From: Myxococcales bacterium
GTDB taxonomy: Bacteria; Myxococcota_A; Polyangia; Palsa-1104; JAEUJZ01
Direction of reading: 5' to 3'
Length of the DNA: 64,000 nucleotides
Assembly (NCBI GenBank): GCA_016794365.1
Contig: JAEUKB010000028.1
Coordinates: 62,001 to 126,000 of the forward strand
Shown here one piece after another: positions 1 through 8,677 of this stretch. Every line of letters begins with the position of its first letter. The stretch's first letter is position 1. Below the pieces are notes generated by a model, which saw only the letters and a program-made list of their open reading frames with translations, did no database searches and had not been told where the DNA came from. The translations under genes were made by a program, and so were the position numbers.

Positions 1-438
1 AACACCACCGACGATGTCGAAGAAGCGTTGGTCCAGCTGCTCGTCGCACTGGCACAGGTTACAGAGCTGCCCACGCATGCGAGCGGACGGCTCGGCAAGC
101 GCGCCGATGTCGCCCGGGTGAGAGCCATCCTCGATCGCAACATCAGCCAAGCGATCCGGTTACAGGATCTCGCGCAGGCTGCCGACCTTCATCCGGTCAC
201 GCTGGTTCGACTCTTCCGACATGAGTACGGCGTCCCTCCGCATGCGTATCTGACAGAGCGTCGCATCGAAGCAGCCCAGAGCCTACTCGTCGCTGGTGTC
301 AGCCCGAGTGAGGTTGCGCTCGCGGTCGGCTTTTGCGATCAGAGTCACCTCAACCGCCACTTCAAGCGCCGAACGGGACTGACGCCAGCGGTGTTCCGTC
401 AGACAGAGCAAACCGCCACGCGCCATCGTCCGTCGTGA
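1..438 (+). CDS. AraC-family transcriptional regulator, C-terminal part (5' truncated by window edge)
   Basis: The frame is open from base 1, so the gene starts outside the window and only about 145 C-terminal residues are seen. They form a typical AraC/XylS DNA-binding domain. The first helix-turn-helix surrounds IRLQDLAQAADLHPVTLVRL. The second contains SPSEVALAVGFCDQSHLNRH and is followed by the family signature around FKRRTGLTPAVFR. The usual N-terminal ligand-binding domain is missing from view, so the effector cannot be inferred. Family assignment is secure; target genes are unknown. The next gene is convergent and ends 43 bp downstream. Confidence 0.9.
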   Translation, partial: NTTDDVEEALVQLLVALAQVTELPTHASGRLGKRADVARVRAILDRNISQAIRLQDLAQAADLHPVTLVRLFRHEYGVPPHAYLTERRIEAAQSLLVAGVSPSEVALAVGFCDQSHLNRHFKRRTGLTPAVFRQTEQTATRHRPS

Positions 439-480
439 AGCCGCACCGCGCCAGCGTCCAGACAGCGCCCGCTTCCCGTC

Positions 481-1119
481 CTAGGCTTCTCTCGCCAAGT
501 ACTTCTGTTCCAAGATCGAGCGCTTGAGCCAGTCGCGCAGCGCCGGAATCGTCTGCTTCTGCCAGCGACTGCTCAGTCGATCGTGCAAAAACACCGCGAA
601 CGCCGCTTTGAGCATCCCGTCGAGATCCGCGATCAGCCCGAGCCGCTCGCTCACCCGCTCGCTGTCTTCTTCGCTCAGCAGCTCCGGCAGCTTCACCCGC
701 TTGAGATCGAAGTGCTCTGCGCTCACCGTCACCATCCACAGCCGCTCGTCGCGTTCGAGGATCAGATCCAGCTCACGCACCGTCAGACCACCCGCGATCG
801 CATAGCGCACATCCGAGCTATGTCCCGTTGCTGGCCCACGCGCCGCGATCTCTCCCGTCGCATCGCCAAGTGCCCGGAGCACCGCGCGCTCTCCGACTCG
901 CATCCGAAACGGCGCCACGCGATCGGTCCCCGCGAACTGTCCACCGTCGCCGTCTTCGTCACAGAAATAGACCAGCCAGGTCAGAAACTCTCGTCCGAGA
1001 AAGCGCTGATCGGCCACATCGTCGCGCAACGACAGCGCCGTTTGGCTGATTTCCGTCTCACCCGAGGCGGCAATCTGATCGGCCAGGCTCGGCTCACGAC
1101 CTTTTTTCGGGGCTGCCAT
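481..1119 (-). CDS. RdgC-like protein, C-terminal half (second gene of a split pair)
   Basis: This 212-aa protein contains FLGREFLTWLVYFCDED near residue 40, resembling the GREFLTWL signature of RdgC-like recombination-associated proteins, then a mixed alpha/beta region and a basic, Trp-containing end. It starts 2 nt after the stop of the preceding gene (1122-1829), which resembles the RdgC N-terminal half, and its AAGGAG ribosome site lies inside that gene's end. The pair therefore looks translationally coupled. RdgC proteins bind dsDNA non-specifically as rings and restrain RecA. The family match of this half is weaker than that of its partner, so function is inferred from the pairing. Confidence 0.6.
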   Translation of the reverse strand: MAAPKKGREPSLADQIAASGETEISQTALSLRDDVADQRFLGREFLTWLVYFCDEDGDGGQFAGTDRVAPFRMRVGERAVLRALGDATGEIAARGPATGHSSDVRYAIAGGLTVRELDLILERDERLWMVTVSAEHFDLKRVKLPELLSEEDSERVSERLGLIADLDGMLKAAFAVFLHDRLSSRWQKQTIPALRDWLKRSILEQKYLAREA

Positions 1120-1121
1120 CT

Positions 1122-1829
1122 TTATGCTCCTTGCGAAAGCTCGCCACGCAGTGCGCTCGCCAGGGCTGCGCCTTCTTCATGACCGTGAGGTGTTGGACGC
1201 AGTCCTACAAAGCCGTGCAGAAGCTCCAGCGTCGGACGCGCCGACTTCAGCTGCGCCACTTGCTTGCTGTCATGCTCGCTCTGCTCTTTGGCCCACAGCG
1301 CCGGACCTTCGATGTCGAGCCCCAGGTTAAACGTCTGCGAAAACAGCGCGAGCAGCGCTTCGTTCATCGACTTGGCATGCGAGTAGATCGCCAGCCGCTG
1401 CTCTTCCAGGTTCCAGACCACATCGACGGTGCGCGTCTTGGGCGGCGTCGTCTTGCGCAGCTCGGCCACCAAGATCGCTTTCAGGTCGCGCAGCGCCGCT
1501 GCCGATAGAAGCTGACCACGCTCTGATTCGATGTGCTGCTGTCGCTGCTTGAGCAGTCGCTTCACCATCGCCGCCGGAGGCTTGAGCGTGTCCTGACGCA
1601 GCGCCAGCATGATGTGGCCTTCAAAAAAGAACTTGTCGAACGACAGATCCAGGTCGTTTTCGTCGAAGATGCTGCTCCATCCGAGGCTCTTGTCCTCGTT
1701 GCTTTCGACGTTTATCGGGACCAGGACGTGTGCCCGCACGCTCTTTTCGTAGGCTTCTTTGAAATCCTTCGGGGCGCTTCCGTTTACTCGGTAACGCCGC
1801 AACGTAATCCCACCCGACAGTGCTCCCAT
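1122..1829 (-). CDS. RdgC-like protein, N-terminal half (first gene of a split pair)
   Basis: The 235-aa protein aligns by eye with the first two thirds of E. coli RdgC. Shared features are the GHIMLALRQDTLKPPAAMVK segment (RdgC has [20 protein letters not shown]), the charged helix with KAILVAELRK, and VDVVWNLEEQRLAIYSHAKS matching [20 protein letters not shown]. The ATG at 1829 is chosen over an upstream TTG at 1865 because MGALSGGITLRRYRV looks like a family N-terminus. RdgC is normally a single protein of about 300 aa; here the gene stops and the other half follows after 2 nt. Expected role: DNA binding and RecA modulation, probably with the downstream product. Confidence 0.68.
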   Translation of the reverse strand: MGALSGGITLRRYRVNGSAPKDFKEAYEKSVRAHVLVPINVESNEDKSLGWSSIFDENDLDLSFDKFFFEGHIMLALRQDTLKPPAAMVKRLLKQRQQHIESERGQLLSAAALRDLKAILVAELRKTTPPKTRTVDVVWNLEEQRLAIYSHAKSMNEALLALFSQTFNLGLDIEGPALWAKEQSEHDSKQVAQLKSARPTLELLHGFVGLRPTPHGHEEGAALASALRGELSQGA

Positions 1830-1912
1830 GACGGCGCATGGTAGCGACCCACCCAGCCCGAGCAATTTTTTTGCCCCGGCACAAGCTGCGACCTAACGCT
1901 AGGATGTAGGTC

Positions 1913-2764
1913 ATGCAGCTTCGTCGGGTCGTCGGACTGGTTTGGGGACTGATTTTCACCCTCTTGTCGTCGGGATGCAGCATGCGCAAAGTGGGCTATG
2001 ACCTCGCGGGTCGTATCGTTTCCAGTCGAATGATCGACACCTTCGCGCTGCACGGCCAAGACAAGGCCACCGCCGAGCGCTTCATCCGCGAGCTGCACAA
2101 GTGGCATCGTCAACAAGAGCTGCCCCGCTACGTCCAGGTGATCGATGGGCTGAGCGATCGATTACGCGACGGAATGAGCGAAGACGATCTGCGCTGGCTT
2201 CAGCAGCAAGGCGACGACGCGATCCTGCGCTTGGCAGAGCAGCTCGCGCCCCAGTCCGCAGAAGTGTTGTCGCACCTTTCCGAAGAGCAGCTTCGTCACG
2301 CCGACCGCAAGATGGAAAAGTCCGAGCGTGAGCGCTTCGAGCGACTCGATCAGTCCGAGGACAAGTACTACGCCTATCGACTGGAAAACACCAAGAAGAC
2401 GCTCAAGACCTGGATTGGCAGCTACACCGACGAACAGCTTGCCATTTTCGCGTCGTTCCACCGCCAAGATCGTGACGAAGAGCGCAAGCGCCGCGAAGCG
2501 ACCCGAAAAAACCGGGCCAGCCTGCTCGCAGCGATTCGCAACAAAGCGCCCGTTGCAGAGCTGTCCTCGATGATTCGTCACTGGTTTACGACCCGGCAGA
2601 CCCATCCCGCGCCGGACTATCAGCAAAGCGAAGCGCAGCAGCAAGCGCTCTATAACCAGCTCATCTTGCGTGTGGACAAGACGCTGTCCGCCACGCAGCG
2701 CGCCCATCTGCTTTCTGAGCTGGCGGCCTGGCGACGAGACTTCGTCGAGCTGTCTGCGAAGTAA
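1913..2764 (+). CDS. DUF6279-like lipoprotein
   Basis: The protein has 283 aa and begins with a lipoprotein signal peptide (basic MQLRR, hydrophobic stretch, lipobox LSSGC at about residues 18-22). The mature part is almost wholly alpha-helical and charged, with KWHRQQELP, DQSEDKYYAYRLENTKKTLK and a C-terminal ELAAWRRDFVEL. This is the layout of a conserved proteobacterial lipoprotein family of unknown function (DUF6279-like, assigned from memory). It probably sits in the periplasm, lipid-anchored. The next gene follows 26 nt downstream on the same strand and may be cotranscribed. No enzymatic motif is visible. Confidence 0.62.
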   Translation: MQLRRVVGLVWGLIFTLLSSGCSMRKVGYDLAGRIVSSRMIDTFALHGQDKATAERFIRELHKWHRQQELPRYVQVIDGLSDRLRDGMSEDDLRWLQQQGDDAILRLAEQLAPQSAEVLSHLSEEQLRHADRKMEKSERERFERLDQSEDKYYAYRLENTKKTLKTWIGSYTDEQLAIFASFHRQDRDEERKRREATRKNRASLLAAIRNKAPVAELSSMIRHWFTTRQTHPAPDYQQSEAQQQALYNQLILRVDKTLSATQRAHLLSELAAWRRDFVELSAK

Positions 2765-2790
2765 GCGCTGAGTGTGGTAAGGAAGAGCCT

Positions 2791-3387
2791 ATGTCTTCCC
2801 CTTCGTCTGATGCCAGCGGCTCCGCGCCAAGTAAAGCGACTGGTTATCGCGCGCCGGTCTTTGCCGGACAGCGCTTCATGGTTGTGCTGATCCTCATCAT
2901 GCTGACGATCGCCGGGCTCGCGATCTGGGGTCTGCGCAGCAGTCAGCATCGTCGCTTCGCGGTGTCGCTCAGCTCGATTCCACCATCGACGATTCCCGGC
3001 ATTGTGGCGCTCGATAAGCCGCTGCTTTTGCGGGTCGATCACTCGTCTCCGCTCAGTCGCAGCTTGGTGTCGCTGGCGATCCTGCTGGATGCCGACGGAA
3101 ATCCGCTGAGCGACATCGTGCCGCTTCAGGCTGCGCCCGGTCCCAAAGGCGTGCCGATTCAGCAGGTTGAGTTTCCACCGCTCGGCAAGCTGCCGGTGCG
3201 CGGTCGGGTGTCTGGGCTGGTGATGCGCGTAGAGAACAGCTCACCCGAGACGATCGCCAAGCTCAAAGACGCGCTCGAGCTGGACAAGGTCAAGAGCCAT
3301 CAGCTCGCCCGGGTCTTCACGCGCACGATCGTGACTTGTCGAGAGCTAGGTGGACACGCCGAGCAGTCCCAGCGCGAGGTCAAGTAA
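2791..3387 (+). CDS. Single-pass membrane protein of unknown function
   Basis: The 198-aa product is not recognised. About 28 polar residues (Ser/Ala-rich) precede one membrane helix, MVVLILIMLTIAGLAIWGL. A periplasmic domain of about 145 residues follows, rich in short beta segments (FAVSLSSIP, PLLLRVDHS, LVSLAILLDADG) and ending in a helix with TCRELGGHAEQSQ. The beta-rich part could be an immunoglobulin-like fold, but this is only an impression. It lies 26 nt behind the lipoprotein gene and converges on the Cys-rich lipoprotein gene, whose stop is 4 nt away, so no room for a separate terminator exists between them. Confidence 0.6.
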   Translation: MSSPSSDASGSAPSKATGYRAPVFAGQRFMVVLILIMLTIAGLAIWGLRSSQHRRFAVSLSSIPPSTIPGIVALDKPLLLRVDHSSPLSRSLVSLAILLDADGNPLSDIVPLQAAPGPKGVPIQQVEFPPLGKLPVRGRVSGLVMRVENSSPETIAKLKDALELDKVKSHQLARVFTRTIVTCRELGGHAEQSQREVK

Positions 3388-3390
3388 CCG

Positions 3391-4398
3391 TTACTTGCAG
3401 CACAGCGTAAGCTGGCCCGAGGGATTCGGCGTCGAAGCGACGACTCCTGCCGACTGACAAGTCGCCGTCGCGGAAAAGTTGACGGCCTTCGGGGTAAACG
3501 CCGTCATCGCGGTGCCGTCTTTGATATCCAGGCACGCGGTGTCCATCGCGACGTTCATGTTCTTGGTGCTGCCGCCCGTCTGACACGTCATGCTGTCCGA
3601 GACGCGCACTTGCCCGCCGTTTATCGCGCAAGCGCCCGCCGCCACCGCGCACGAGCACGTACAAGTCACCATTCCCGTCGTGGACGTAAAGAACGTCTGC
3701 TTGTTCTTGAACGTATCGCTCGGACAAGTGGCGTCACCGTCGAACACCAGGCAGTCATTGCTCTTGACCAGATCGACGAACAGGCCGTTCTGGTTCTTGT
3801 TTTCACACAGATAGCTGTCGCCTGACCACGTTGGCTGGATGTTGACGGTCGTCTGCTTGGGCGTACAGCCGCCCGCCGTGAACTTATCGAGCTTGGCCGA
3901 TGGCATCGCCGACATCGCCACCGTCACGGCACTACAGGCTTGCGTCGATGGGAAGTTCACCTTGACGCCCGTGCCAGCACACGCCGCTTGATCGTAGAGC
4001 GTAATCGCCCCGGTACACGTTCCGCTGTTGCAGTTGCTCGTCGGACACGCTGCCGTGCAGTTCTGGGCTCCCAGCGTCTGGTGAATGACCGTTTCCCCGG
4101 AACATCCCGACGCAGCCGGACGGACCGACCCGGTGCCGCGATAGGTTGCCTTCGATGCCAGGCAGTTGCTGTGCGTCGAGCACGTTGGATCCAAACAGCC
4201 CGGCAAGCAGTTGTTGTTCACATCCGCTTCGGGATTGAGACAGTCTTCTTGCAGGTTGTTCGCCTTCTTCGGGCACATCGTCAGATCGACGGGATCCCCA
4301 CCGTCGGTCAGAAGCTGCCCATTGCTTAGCGCCTCAAAGTCCCAACATCCCGCGCTGACAGCGACGGAAAGCACTGCAATAAGGTTAATTTTTTTCAT
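3391..4398 (-). CDS. Cysteine-rich lipoprotein of unknown function
   Basis: The 335-aa protein has a lipoprotein signal with lipobox SAGC near residue 18. I count 27 Cys in the precursor, about 26 after the anchor Cys, often as CxnC pairs (CLPGCLDPTC, CTCSC, terminal CC). Together with many Thr/Ser/Asn residues this suggests a disulfide-stabilised secreted domain, as in many myxobacterial surface proteins. An early segment resembles the DGG/DxD-rich linkers of such proteins. Its ATG directly abuts the TAA of the upstream TPR gene with AGGAG ahead, so the two are one transcriptional unit and probably translationally coupled. No family with known function was recognised. Confidence 0.7.
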   Translation of the reverse strand: MKKINLIAVLSVAVSAGCWDFEALSNGQLLTDGGDPVDLTMCPKKANNLQEDCLNPEADVNNNCLPGCLDPTCSTHSNCLASKATYRGTGSVRPAASGCSGETVIHQTLGAQNCTAACPTSNCNSGTCTGAITLYDQAACAGTGVKVNFPSTQACSAVTVAMSAMPSAKLDKFTAGGCTPKQTTVNIQPTWSGDSYLCENKNQNGLFVDLVKSNDCLVFDGDATCPSDTFKNKQTFFTSTTGMVTCTCSCAVAAGACAINGGQVRVSDSMTCQTGGSTKNMNVAMDTACLDIKDGTAMTAFTPKAVNFSATATCQSAGVVASTPNPSGQLTLCCK

Positions 4399-5295
4399 TT
4401 AGTAACTCCTCGTCACATACAGCGGTGACAGCGAGCGCAGCGACGCAATCGGCTTAAAGTTGCTCTCTCGCTTCTTGCCCACCTCGAAATACAGAAGAAT
4501 TCCCGTCGCCGCAGCACCCAGCGCCGCCGCCCCAAGCAGCCCATAGCCTGCGTACGACTGCTGCTGCAGCACCGACACATCGGCCCCCGGACAGACCGGC
4601 GAGCACTGCGTCTGTAGCGTCGAGACGCGACTGCCCACCATGCCGAGCGTGATCGCCCCCGCCGACAGAAGACCCACCGTAAAGCCTCCGACGATCAGGC
4701 TGGCAATGGGCCGGGACGAAACCGGAGCCACCGGTCCTGCGTCCGAAGCGCCTGCGCGACTCTCACTCTCGGCTGCGCTGCCGCGACGACCGACTTCGCC
4801 TTCCAGCCGAGCGATCTCTTGCCGAATGTACGTTCCATCGGGATCGTCGGGATTGGCTGCGATGTAGCGCTTAAAGTGCGCAAGCGCTTCGACGGGACGA
4901 CCGATTCGCACCTCGCAGCGCGCCATGTTGTTCAGCAGCGCCGTCTTCGGAACCAGCTGATACGCCGACGTAAACTCCAGCCACGCGTTGGCATAGCTGC
5001 CTTGCGTATACAGATCGACGCCGCGCATAAAGTGCTCTCGCGCCGCCTGTTCCTTCGTCGATCCAGCCGCCGGATCTGCCGCAGGCTCAGCCGCTGGAGC
5101 GGGCGCACTCGGGCTGGGACTTGGTGCTGGAGCGGGCGTCGTCGCAGCCGGTGCAGGCTTGGCTTCTTCCGGTTTGGCAGCCGGTGCTTCGACGGGCTTT
5201 GGCGTAGGCTTACGCGCCGCGACCGGAGCCGTCAAAGACACGAGCAACGATGCAGACACACAGGCTGATAGCAGTCGATGGTAGGCAGTAGACAT
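4399..5295 (-). CDS. Periplasmic TPR-repeat protein with C-terminal membrane segments
   Basis: The 298-aa product starts with a signal peptide (about residues 1-27, ending APVAA). A 55-residue Pro/Ala-rich linker follows. Next come two to three TPR-like units: AREHFMRGVDLYTQGSYANA, then YQLVPKTALLNNMARCEVRI, then ALAHFKRYIAANPDD. Two hydrophobic helices lie near residues 195-220 and 250-270. This arrangement recurs in Myxococcota envelope proteins of unknown role. It lies directly upstream of, and abuts, the Cys-rich lipoprotein gene; a partnership at the envelope is an inference. The 279 bp upstream, before the rtcB stop, hold no gene I can support. Confidence 0.7.
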   Translation of the reverse strand: MSTAYHRLLSACVSASLLVSLTAPVAARKPTPKPVEAPAAKPEEAKPAPAATTPAPAPSPSPSAPAPAAEPAADPAAGSTKEQAAREHFMRGVDLYTQGSYANAWLEFTSAYQLVPKTALLNNMARCEVRIGRPVEALAHFKRYIAANPDDPDGTYIRQEIARLEGEVGRRGSAAESESRAGASDAGPVAPVSSRPIASLIVGGFTVGLLSAGAITLGMVGSRVSTLQTQCSPVCPGADVSVLQQQSYAGYGLLGAAALGAAATGILLYFEVGKKRESNFKPIASLRSLSPLYVTRSY

Positions 5296-5574
5296 GGTGA
5301 GCGTCTTGGGATTTTACCATGTCACCTCTTTGCGCAGACGGAAGAGATCAACCGTGACGCATTGCCGTGGCACATTGGCTTCGCGCATCGGCTTCGCGCA
5401 CGACCTCCCAGCGATTCCGAGCGCGCTAAACCGCGTCCACTGCCAAACCCGCACTTTTCGACTGGGGCCCCGCTTCCCTGCGAGACTTTTTCCGTCCCGC
5501 AGGCGGTCCAAAAAAAGCTCTCCGGTCGCCCCCAGTCTCTTCACTCAAGTTGTTGGTTTCGGAGTGGACGCAGG

Positions 5575-7185
5575 TTAGTAGTGATGAGAGCTGGGATCGC
5601 TCGAGCCGCCTCCAGCATTTCCATCGCTCCCTGGGTCGTCGCTGCCATCGGGATCGTCATCGCTGCCATCGCTGTCCGTCAAGAACCGCTGCCAGCTTGC
5701 GTCTTGCCTGCGCTCGGCCCGTCGCTCTTGCTTTTCCCGCTGCTTCTTTTGCTGCTTGCGCTGCCCGTGCCGATCGTCAGTGCCTTTCAGCGACGACAGC
5801 GGCCACAGCTCGTGCTCCACTTCCGCCAGACCAGCGTCGAGCACCGCCTGCACCACGTCTTTGGACGACTTGTAGCACGGTGCAGCCTCATCGAGAGGAA
5901 CCCGTCCATCGAGGTTTACCAAGATCCCCGCTTCTCGGTATTCCGCATCGATCGACTTCTGCGACAGCCGCCGGTACGCCTCGGATCGCGAGAGCTGCCG
6001 TCCCGCCCCGTGATTGACCGAAAAGCCCGACAGCGCCGCGTTGGCCTTCGGTCGCAAGATGAACGAGTAGTCTTTGTTGCTACCGGGAATCAGCACCGGA
6101 TGTCCCGTCTGTTCCCACAGCGTTCCGTGCAGCGCCGGATGTCCCGCTGGGAACGCGCGCGTCGCCCCTTTGCGATGCACCAGCACGTCGCCAAACTCGG
6201 GATGCCATTCCTTCTGCACCAGGTTGTGGCTGATCTCGTAGACCAGCTCGAGGTCGCGACGGAACACCTGACGGAAGGCAGCGGCGATCTCCTCGAAGAT
6301 GACCAGCCGGTTCAAGATCGCAAAGTTTCCGCCCGCAGCGACGGCATTTAAGTAGCTACGATAGTGCTTCGAGTCAGGCGTGAAGTAGCCCAAGTCGATG
6401 TCGCGAATCTGATCCGGCTTTTCGGCGCGCGCCAGCTCGAAGTAGTTCGTCGCCAGACCGTGCCCAAAGCCGCGACTTCCGGTGTGAACCTGCACAAACA
6501 GCGTGCCCGTCTGCTCGGATCGCTGAAGCTCGATGAAGTGGTTGCCACCGCCGAGCGAGCCAAGCTGCGTCATACCTCGCTCGGGCCGACCTTGCTTGCC
6601 CCACGGAACATCCCAGGAATCATCGACGGGAATGCGATGCCGCTCGGCCCGGCTGCGATCGAAGCTGGCACCGTACTTATCGACGTAATACTCCGCGCCG
6701 CCGCGAATCAGCTCGTTAAACGCTCGGGTATCCAGGCTGCGGAGCCGCGTGCTGCGACCGCCCTGCCCCATCTCGACGCGCTCCATCACCGCGCAGTTGA
6801 ACTCGCGACGCTTGTCCGGCGTGGCCAGCTCGGCAGCGACTTCCGATCGAGCGCTCATCATCCCGCACCCGATGTCAAAGCCCACCGGGCCCATCGCCAC
6901 CGCGCCCTCGCTCGCGTCAGTCAAGATCACACAGCCGACGGGAACACCGTAGCCGTAGTGCGAGTCCGGCGTGATCGCCACCAGCTTCACGCCCGGAAAG
7001 CGCGTCGCGTTCACGATCTGGCGATACAGCGTCGTCTCTGCATCGGCCAGCAGCTTCGGCGTCAGAAACAGCCGAACTGGAACGCCTCGCGTATCTTCCG
7101 TCGCAAGCTCGTAATAGCCTTCCGCCGTCCGTCGTACGTGCTGTTTCCAGTCGCTCAGCGCGACCAGGCGCTCGCTGTCTGCCAT
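5575..7185 (-). CDS. rtcB: RtcB family RNA-splicing ligase
   Basis: RtcB joins 2',3'-cyclic phosphate RNA ends to 5'-OH ends using GTP and Mn2+. All metal and catalytic signatures are visible in the 536-aa protein: VGFDIGCGM (metal Cys107), GGGNHFIEL (His216), VHTGSRGFGHG (His234), ISHNLVQKE (His320), HRKGATRAFP (about 337-346) and SVNHGAGRQLSR, whose His392 should be the guanylylated residue. The last 65 or so residues form a Lys/Gln/Arg-rich helix followed by an Asp/Ser/Gly tail absent from short RtcBs. The start ATG shares one base with the stop of the glutamate-cysteine ligase gene (TGATG), so translation is coupled. No archease or rtcR gene is present in the window. Confidence 0.93.
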   Translation of the reverse strand: MADSERLVALSDWKQHVRRTAEGYYELATEDTRGVPVRLFLTPKLLADAETTLYRQIVNATRFPGVKLVAITPDSHYGYGVPVGCVILTDASEGAVAMGPVGFDIGCGMMSARSEVAAELATPDKRREFNCAVMERVEMGQGGRSTRLRSLDTRAFNELIRGGAEYYVDKYGASFDRSRAERHRIPVDDSWDVPWGKQGRPERGMTQLGSLGGGNHFIELQRSEQTGTLFVQVHTGSRGFGHGLATNYFELARAEKPDQIRDIDLGYFTPDSKHYRSYLNAVAAGGNFAILNRLVIFEEIAAAFRQVFRRDLELVYEISHNLVQKEWHPEFGDVLVHRKGATRAFPAGHPALHGTLWEQTGHPVLIPGSNKDYSFILRPKANAALSGFSVNHGAGRQLSRSEAYRRLSQKSIDAEYREAGILVNLDGRVPLDEAAPCYKSSKDVVQAVLDAGLAEVEHELWPLSSLKGTDDRHGQRKQQKKQREKQERRAERRQDASWQRFLTDSDGSDDDPDGSDDPGSDGNAGGGSSDPSSHHY

Positions 7186-8573
7186 CAGTCGATCCGAATC
7201 CGCGTCTTTTCGACAAACGCGCGCGGGTTGCCGCCCACTTCATGCCACGCCGCCAAGATGTCATCCGACGGACAGCGACGCGCTTTTGCCTGCTCCAACA
7301 GCGGCTCAAGCAGTCGAACGCCACCGTCGCTGCCTAGCTCTCGCAGGCCGGACATCGCGATCCGCACCATCTCTTCGACGAGCGGACCGATCGACTGACC
7401 GCGCACCGTCGCGTCATAGCCCAGCTTCGGAACCTCTGCGCGCAGCGTCACACGCTCTTCCGCCGTCCAGTGCGCGATCAGCTTCCACGCCGCATCGAGC
7501 GATGACTGGCTGTAAAAGAGCCCACGCCACAGAGACGGCAGCGCCCGAACGTGCGTGAGCGGGCCCGCGTCCGCCGTCCGTAGCTCGACGTACTGCTTGA
7601 GCCGCGCATCGGGAAACAGCGTCGATAGGTGCGTCTCCCAGTCCTTGAGCGTCGCATATTCCCCGTGGAAGCCTTCGGCCATAAAGCGTCGGAACGTCAT
7701 CCCGCCCGCCGGGTGATACGTCCCGTGCCGATAGACAAAGAACATCGGCACATCGAGCGCGTACTGCGCGTAGTCCGCAAAGCCCGCGCCGGGCTGAAAC
7801 AGAAACGGCAGCACACCGCAGCGATCGTTGTCGGTATCGAGCCAGCAGTGTGCGCGATAGCTCTTGTACGGACTCGGCTTACCGTCCACGAGCGGCGACG
7901 CAGCATACAGCGCCGTCACCAGCGGCCCAAGCCCGAGCCCGACTCGCATCTTCGCCACCGCGTCTGCTTCGCTCACGTAGTCGAGGTTGGCTTGCACCGT
8001 CGCCGTGCGCTTCATCATCTCGACGCCGAGCTGACCGCGCGTTGGCAGATACTCACGCATCACGCTGTAGCGACCTTTGGGCATCCACGGCACGTCGTGC
8101 CACGTTCCCAGCGGACGAAAGCCCACGCCCACAAACGCGATCGACAGCCGATCCGACAGCGGCAACAGCTCTCGAAGGTGCGCGTCCAGGTCATCAGCGC
8201 ACTCGGTGTCCAGCTCGAACGCGCGCGCCGACAGCTCAAACTGACCGCCGGGTTCCAGCGTGATCGATCCGTCGTGACGCTGGAGCGCGATGGTGTGTTC
8301 GCCTTCCTTGATCGCCTTGCAGCCAGGAGCCAAGCCCAGCCCAGCAAACAGCGCACGAATCTGTGGACGACCGGGTTCATCGGCATAGGGAACCGGACGC
8401 ACGCTTCCGTCTTCATCCAGCGCCATGCCGATCTTTTCGTGCTCTAGGCCGATGCGCAGCGGGCCGGTCTTACAGCCTCTTTGAAAGTGCGCGATCAGCT
8501 CATCCACACTGCGAAGGCGGTTCGTCGAATCTGCTTCGCTCGTGGACGAAGTCGTAGGGGCAGCTTCTGTCAT
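7185..8573 (-). CDS. gshA: Glutamate-cysteine ligase, plant/proteobacterial type
   Basis: The enzyme makes gamma-glutamylcysteine, the first step of glutathione (or related thiol) synthesis. The 462-aa sequence carries the landmarks of the GCS2/plant-type family: IGLEHEKIGM near the N-terminus, GSITLEPGGQFELSA, the WMPKGRYSVMREYLP block, MKRTATVQANLDY and SPYKSYRAHCW. ATG at 8573 is preferred to a TTG 18 nt upstream. Its stop overlaps the rtcB start by one base. No glutathione synthetase is in the window, so whether the product is glutathione or another thiol cannot be read here. Confidence 0.9.
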   Translation of the reverse strand: MTEAAPTTSSTSEADSTNRLRSVDELIAHFQRGCKTGPLRIGLEHEKIGMALDEDGSVRPVPYADEPGRPQIRALFAGLGLAPGCKAIKEGEHTIALQRHDGSITLEPGGQFELSARAFELDTECADDLDAHLRELLPLSDRLSIAFVGVGFRPLGTWHDVPWMPKGRYSVMREYLPTRGQLGVEMMKRTATVQANLDYVSEADAVAKMRVGLGLGPLVTALYAASPLVDGKPSPYKSYRAHCWLDTDNDRCGVLPFLFQPGAGFADYAQYALDVPMFFVYRHGTYHPAGGMTFRRFMAEGFHGEYATLKDWETHLSTLFPDARLKQYVELRTADAGPLTHVRALPSLWRGLFYSQSSLDAAWKLIAHWTAEERVTLRAEVPKLGYDATVRGQSIGPLVEEMVRIAMSGLRELGSDGGVRLLEPLLEQAKARRCPSDDILAAWHEVGGNPRAFVEKTRIRID

Positions 8574-8677
8574 GTCGGCATCCTGGCGCAAAGTACGTAA
8601 AGCTTAGAGAGCCATCCGCACTCCGTCAACGACTGCCGACCACCGCGCTACGTCGCCAAAAAAGCTGTCCCCAATCG

